9,321 nt of DNA from Wohlfahrtiimonas sp. (GTDB lineage Bacteria; Pseudomonadota; Gammaproteobacteria; Cardiobacteriales; Wohlfahrtiimonadaceae). The notes under the pieces are model-generated. The model ran no database searches, had not been told where the DNA came from, and was given only the letters and a program-made list of their open reading frames with translations. Of this stretch, positions 6,006 to 9,321 are shown piece after piece (position 1 is the first letter of the stretch; every line of letters starts with the position of its first letter). The stretch spans positions 1 through 9,321 of the forward strand of contig JASLHB010000099.1 in the NCBI GenBank assembly GCA_030149965.1. The letters run 5' to 3'. Position numbers and translations under genes: made by a program.

Positions 6006-6560
6006 TTAATATAACCAATGTTCAACTAATAAACGTAAACGTACATCTCCCCGTGTTAATTCGATGCTTTGTGGGATATCACGTTTTTTATAGTTCATCC
6101 ATTTCTTATATTGAATATTCCAGCCATCTTCTTTAAAAGCGATGATTCTCTTTTTATCATCTCGCTGAATATTTGTAGCTTTGGTATTTGGAATACCAAC
6201 TAACCAATTTTGCATGCCAGAAATTGGCCAATCAAAGCCAGTGATTTCTGTGAATAATTCATCTGGTGATTGACCAACATAAGTTTTTTCATCTGTTTTA
6301 AGGATGCTTTCATTTGGAGAAACAGCTAAGTCAATTCTGCCACTGCCTAAAGGGCCTTGAATAATTAATTTTAATTCTTCAGGTGTTTTTTGTTCCCAAT
6401 TAAAACTCGCTTGACCACTGTTCTCAGGTGCTTTTAATGCTGCGCGCCCAATGGCTGTATATTTTTCCAAAGGTTTATCGGGATCAGGAATATTGGTAGC
6501 ACAACCTGCTGTAATCGCAATGATTGTGAATATACTGCCAATGCGTTTTAAGTTAAGCAT
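6006..6560 (-). CDS. lolB: Outer-membrane lipoprotein receptor LolB
   Basis: An 184-residue lipoprotein that accepts lipoproteins from periplasmic LolA and inserts them into the inner leaflet of the outer membrane. The signal peptide has Lys5/Arg6, a hydrophobic core at about 7-18 and a lipobox ending TAGC, with Cys20 as the lipidated residue. Ala21 follows, so there is no Asp +2 retention signal, consistent with outer-membrane sorting. T at -3 of the lipobox is slightly unusual. The body matches LolB: the GPLGSG turn (69-74) after an amphipathic strand, the SPDELFTEITG helix (98-108), and WPISGMQNWLVG (111-122). It then runs to strands ending RLRLLVEHWLY. E. coli LolB is about 207 residues, so this one is short but complete. 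A GTGAG lies 9 bases before the ATG. It is the first gene of the lolB-ispE pair, isolated from puuP by a terminator only 45 bases upstream of its start codon. hemA, its usual divergent neighbour, is absent. Confidence 0.93.
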   Translation of the reverse strand: MLNLKRIGSIFTIIAITAGCATNIPDPDKPLEKYTAIGRAALKAPENSGQASFNWEQKTPEELKLIIQGPLGSGRIDLAVSPNESILKTDEKTYVGQSPDELFTEITGFDWPISGMQNWLVGIPNTKATNIQRDDKKRIIAFKEDGWNIQYKKWMNYKKRDIPQSIELTRGDVRLRLLVEHWLY

Positions 6561-6604
6561 GGATGAATTCTCACGAATGAATAAAAGTATGGAAACTCTA
6601 ACAC

Positions 6605-6635
6605 AAAAACACCCGCTATTGGGCGCGGGTGTTTT
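6605..6635 (-). terminator. Rho-independent terminator after puuP
   Basis: The stem CACCCGC (6610-6616) / GCGGGTG (6625-6631) is extended by A-T pairs. Read on the minus strand it is followed by five T (6609-6605). It lies 20 bases after the puuP stop and 45 bases before lolB, so lolB-ispE should have its own promoter in 6561-6604; I see no clear consensus there. The T-rich right flank (6632-6635) gives weak activity in the other direction. Confidence 0.88.
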
Positions 6636-6655
6636 CTTTGGGGGAGTTTATGTTA

Positions 6656-8089
6656 TTAATCTACATTATTTTGACGATCTAAAAATGCTTTAGGATATTT
6701 TCTAAAACCTTTTGTTACAATTGCCAAGTAGACAATACCAATTCCACCCCATACTAAACCAATTTTCAATGCCATTTCTTCTAGGTTGTACCATAAGTAA
6801 CCAATGAAAAGCATGCCAAAGAAAGGAAGGATTAGATGATTCATAGTATTTTTAAAGCCATCTTTTTGACCATCTCTGAAGTAACATTGCACAATAACGC
6901 ACACGTTAACAATAAAGAAAGCAGTCAATGCACCAAAGTTAACCAAATGTAGTGCAAAGTCTAAATCAAAAAAGCCAGCGCTTAAAGATACAATCCCAAC
7001 GATTACAATGTTAATTGAAGGTGTTTTGTATTTAGGATTAATATATCCAAATGCTTTTTTCGGGAAAATACCATCACGACCCATAACATACATCATGCGA
7101 GAAACACCTGTATGAGCTGCCAAGCCTGATGCAAATACCGCAAAGATTGCTAACCATAAACCAATAGATTGGAAGAAGGTTGATGCTAAGAATTTACCCA
7201 TGATCATATAGCTGCTCATAGATTTTTCTGCTGCATATAACAATACTTCTGGTTGGCTTTCATCAGGAATCTTGAATTCATAGCCTTCAAAGAATAACTG
7301 CATAAAATATGTGACGAAGATGAATATCACACCACCAATTAATGTTGTTAAAAAGATTGCTTTTGGTACAGCCTTAGCAGCATCTTTAGCTTCTTCTGAT
7401 AATGAACTTAAACCATCAAAACCTAAGAAAGAGAAGCAAAGAATCGCAGAACCTGCTGCTACAGCACTGATTGACATTTCGGGGCTAACAAAAGGTTTTT
7501 CACTCACTAATGTTGCAGCACCAACGCCATCAAAATACAGACCTTTTAAAACGAGAACAACAAAGATGATCATTAATAATAGCTGGAAGAACACGATGAT
7601 GCTGTTAAAGCTAGCCACCATTTCTACACCGCGATAGTTAATGTAAGTCATCAATGCTGCCAATGGAACAACGTAGTACCAAATATTGATATCACCAAAT
7701 TGTGATTTCAAATAAATGGTTGCTAATAAAATGTTGATCATTGGATTGAACAAATAGTCTAACAATGTACACCAGCCGACAACGAAACCTACTTTAGGAT
7801 CAATTGACTTTTGTGTATATGTATAAGCTGAACCCGCAGAAGGATAACGACGAACCATCTTGCCGTAACTTAATGCAGTGAACATCATAGCGACTAATGT
7901 GATGATATATGCAGTTGGAACATGTCCTCCTGTGTCCTGACTTACGATACCAAAAGTATCGAATACAGTCATAGGTTGCATATATGCTAAACCGATCATA
8001 ACAAGTTGCCAAAGAACTAATGTTTTTTGTAAGCTTGCTGAACCGTTATTGGTAACGTTAGGAGATAACGTTTGTTTGTTTGATAACAT
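6656..8089 (-). CDS. puuP: APC-superfamily permease, putrescine importer PuuP-like
   Basis: A 477-residue inner-membrane transporter with about 12 predicted TM helices, expected to import its amine or amino-acid substrate by proton symport. It resembles E. coli PuuP, recalled from memory, over nearly its whole length. The TM1 segment GLAYMQPMTVFDTFGIVS is at 33-50 and GSAYTYTQKSIDP at 86-98. VGWCTLLDYLFNPMIN (104-119) and the TM6/loop motif FSFLGFDGLSSLSEEAKDA (219-237) follow. SRMMYVMGRDGIFP (330-343) and the C-terminal FGALTAFFIVN (385-395) also match. Putrescine is the best substrate guess, but related APC members carry other amines or amino acids. The other puu catabolic genes are not adjacent, so it may serve uptake for growth or signalling, not catabolism. 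The start is ATG 8089-8087, preceded by GGGGGAAA about 8 bases upstream. It appears monocistronic, with terminators on both sides (6605-6635 and 8209-8239). Confidence 0.85.
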   Translation of the reverse strand: MLSNKQTLSPNVTNNGSASLQKTLVLWQLVMIGLAYMQPMTVFDTFGIVSQDTGGHVPTAYIITLVAMMFTALSYGKMVRRYPSAGSAYTYTQKSIDPKVGFVVGWCTLLDYLFNPMINILLATIYLKSQFGDINIWYYVVPLAALMTYINYRGVEMVASFNSIIVFFQLLLMIIFVVLVLKGLYFDGVGAATLVSEKPFVSPEMSISAVAAGSAILCFSFLGFDGLSSLSEEAKDAAKAVPKAIFLTTLIGGVIFIFVTYFMQLFFEGYEFKIPDESQPEVLLYAAEKSMSSYMIMGKFLASTFFQSIGLWLAIFAVFASGLAAHTGVSRMMYVMGRDGIFPKKAFGYINPKYKTPSINIVIVGIVSLSAGFFDLDFALHLVNFGALTAFFIVNVCVIVQCYFRDGQKDGFKNTMNHLILPFFGMLFIGYLWYNLEEMALKIGLVWGGIGIVYLAIVTKGFRKYPKAFLDRQNNVD

Positions 8090-8388
8090 AAGTTTATTTC
8101 CCCCAGCCTTTCCGTGGCATGTTGAAAGAGAGATAAATATGCGCGTTAATTCAAAAGAATTATTGCCCCCTTGTGTGCGAGTTAGATACCCAATATAAAT
8201 TTAACTCTAAAAAAAATTCCTCATAACTAGATGAGGAATCAGGGGATTTTACAGTATTTTTTTCATTTGGCTACATTTTTTTATTTTGAACATTGATAAT
8301 TTATAGTTGTCTCAATTTTTTAGATATATTTTGAGATCATTTTATTGATGTAATGTTTATAGCTTTAAACTGTTCAAGCGAAATGAAA
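8090..8388. other. 299-base intergenic region between puuP and the Sel1-like gene
   Basis: The right part is the 3' untranslated stretch of the Sel1-like gene, ending at the terminator 8209-8239. The left part (8090-8208) must hold the puuP promoter and leader. I see no -35/-10 pair there that I would defend. A 6-bp inverted repeat (8147-8152 / 8157-8162) could be an operator but is weak. No coding frame in the gap is convincing. Confidence 0.6.
8209..8239 (-). terminator. Rho-independent terminator after the Sel1-like gene
   Basis: A perfect 9-bp stem, ATTCCTCAT (8216-8224) / ATGAGGAAT (8231-8239), encloses a 6-base loop. Read on the minus strand it is followed by eight T (8216-8209). It lies about 150 bases beyond the stop codon of the Sel1-like gene and upstream of the puuP promoter region. 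Confidence 0.85.
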
Positions 8389-9048
8389 TTATGGTCGTAA
8401 AGTATTTAATTTAGCGCAGGCAAAAGCAATTCGTTGTGCGCAGGCTTTATCATACCAATAATAGGATTCGCCACTATTTTTTGATGTACCACGGCCAATG
8501 TTATACCAATGAGCAACGGTTAAAACGGCCCGCCAATCATCTGTATAAGCGAGTTTTTTATACCAAATTAATTGCTCATTAGGATTATCAAAATTAATGG
8601 CAGCCAGCATTAAGAATGATTCTGGCGTGCCTGCACGTGCTAATAATGTTTTGGCACGCATTTTATTCAATGGTGCACCATCATAACCATTCCATAGAAT
8701 CATGCCCATGTAATAATCCACGTAGGGTGCAAGATAACCATAAGCCCCAACTTTTTGAAAATATTGGAAGGCTTTTTTATGATCTCTTTGAAAAGGCACA
8801 CCTGTATGATTATGGTAGCCTAAGTAATATAATAGACCAACATAAAATGCATGTTCAGGATGAGCTTCCGTTGCATAATCAACGAGTTCTTTAGCAGAGA
8901 AACGGTTGTTATTGATGACAGTGAAAACATGTGTTTCCACTGATGTATCACGCTTCCATCCATCCCAAAAATTAGGATCATCGACATTGTATGCCAGTGC
9001 TATGGAAGACATGATAACAATCATGACTGATAATATATATTTAACCAT
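8389..9048 (-). CDS. Exported Sel1/TPR-like repeat protein, function unknown
   Basis: A 219-residue protein with a Sec signal peptide: Lys3, a hydrophobic core at about 5-16, and a likely signal peptidase I cut after ALA at 17-19. The mature part is alpha-helical with degenerate Sel1-type features. EHAFYVGLLYYLGYHN (65-80) followed by DHKKAFQYFQKVGAYGYLAP (89-108) looks like one repeat with its kA-yFqkaa-G core. Weaker copies cover about 109-140, 143-168 and 172-205. The end has two cysteines nine residues apart (203 and 211: ACAQRIAFAC), able to form a disulfide in the periplasm. Sel1 repeats usually serve as protein-binding scaffolds; no partner is evident from the neighbours. An upstream in-frame GTG (9057) overlaps the Shine-Dalgarno, so ATG 9048 is preferred. 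It is transcribed alone and has its own terminator. I do not recognise an orthologue. Confidence 0.8.
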   Translation of the reverse strand: MVKYILSVMIVIMSSIALAYNVDDPNFWDGWKRDTSVETHVFTVINNNRFSAKELVDYATEAHPEHAFYVGLLYYLGYHNHTGVPFQRDHKKAFQYFQKVGAYGYLAPYVDYYMGMILWNGYDGAPLNKMRAKTLLARAGTPESFLMLAAINFDNPNEQLIWYKKLAYTDDWRAVLTVAHWYNIGRGTSKNSGESYYWYDKACAQRIAFACAKLNTLRP

Positions 9049-9056
9049 AATGGGCA

Positions 9057-9062
9057 CCTTCC
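9057..9062 (-). promoter_or_regulatory. Shine-Dalgarno that fixes the Sel1-like protein start
   Basis: GGAAGG on the minus strand lies 8 bases before ATG 9048-9046. The alternative in-frame GTG at 9057-9055 overlaps the last base of this site, so it cannot be served by it. Confidence 0.7.
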
Positions 9063-9133
9063 AAAAGACTCAATGCAAAAACTTTACTATTTAAGATTGT
9101 ATGTTATTTGCATGGTAATTTTATGAAAATTTT

Positions 9134-9163
9134 TGTATATTTTTTGACTAAAAGTGGTTGCAA
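9134..9163 (-). promoter_or_regulatory. Candidate promoter for the Sel1-like gene
   Basis: On the minus strand, TTGCAA (9163-9158, 4/6), an 18-base spacer, then TATACA (9139-9134, 4/6). The leader would be about 80 bases. A rival -10, TACAAT (9101-9096, 5/6), lies closer to the gene but lacks a -35. The choice is uncertain. Confidence 0.25.
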
Positions 9164-9202
9164 TGTAAGTTATGAGTTTTATCAATTTTGGATATAGGTT
9201 AT

Positions 9203-9321
9203 CTATAACGGTTTGTTTTTAATTAAAGATAAAAATATTACGAGCGCACATATGATAGATATTATGTAAATTGGATAAATGTCGATTAATCCTAAAAAAA
9301 TTAAGGCGAGCAAATAACAGG
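9203..9321 (-). CDS. Possible C-terminal tail of a membrane protein (cut by window edge)
   Basis: One minus-strand frame stays open for 38 codons from the right edge and ends at TAG 9205-9203. Its translation is strongly hydrophobic (LLALIFLGLIDIYPIYIISI near the start of the visible part, then CALVIFLSLI). It closes with a short polar KNKPL tail, as in a polytopic membrane protein ending in a TM helix. AT-rich DNA readily gives hydrophobic frames by chance, so this is only a candidate. No terminator is visible between its stop and the Sel1-like gene promoter region. Confidence 0.35.
   Translation of the reverse strand, partial: CYLLALIFLGLIDIYPIYIISIICALVIFLSLIKNKPL

Noticed and set aside
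6005..6025. TTG start for ispE overlapping lolB
   Set aside because: ATG 6004, one base after the lolB stop, gives the normal IspE N-terminus starting just before SPAKINLF.
8147..8162. Small inverted repeat in the puuP upstream region as a riboswitch or operator
   Set aside because: Only six A/T-rich pairs around a four-base loop, with no conserved riboswitch elements recognisable nearby.
8231..8296. Plus-strand 21-codon frame starting with ATG in the gap after puuP
   Set aside because: It starts inside the terminator stem, has no ribosome site, and its composition is just T-rich noise.

Overview
The window reads as a chromosomal piece of a low-G+C gammaproteobacterium. The LolB outer-membrane lipoprotein receptor directly followed by IspE is a gammaproteobacterial arrangement, and the other core genes (MscL, a single-chain class I fumarase, a PuuP-like permease) fit the same group. 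I cannot name a genus; moderately AT-rich families such as Cardiobacteriales/Ignatzschineria-like, Orbales or Moraxellaceae are guesses only.

Layout. Positions 1-2028 (minus) hold one uninterrupted reading frame that runs off the left edge: the N-terminal 676 residues of a large membrane-inserted P-loop NTPase of the KAP superfamily, YobI-like. It is much more AT-rich than the rest and has the look of an accessory gene. A divergent promoter gap (2029-2224) separates it from a short-chain dehydrogenase with a non-canonical active site (2225-3007, plus) and mscL (3102-3521, plus). mscL converges on a class I fumarase (3594-5108, minus, GTG start), and the two share a bidirectional terminator. 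Upstream of the fumarase are ispE and lolB (minus, separated by one base). Next come a terminator and a putrescine-importer-like permease, puuP (6656-8089, minus). A 299-base gap with a strong terminator follows, then a secreted Sel1/TPR-like protein (8389-9048, minus). The right edge may carry the C-terminal tail of another membrane protein.

Most genes do housekeeping work: TCA cycle (fumarase), isoprenoid precursor synthesis (IspE), lipoprotein insertion in the outer membrane (LolB), osmotic safety valve (MscL), and amine/amino-acid uptake (PuuP). There is no evidence that they form one pathway. The two points I find most worth following are the truncated YobI-like NTPase and the fumarase leader. 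In the leader, a 13-bp helix (one G-U pair) would cover the Shine-Dalgarno in read-through transcripts from lolB-ispE, but not in transcripts from a local extended -10 promoter inside the loop. No tRNA, rRNA, CRISPR array or insertion sequence was seen.
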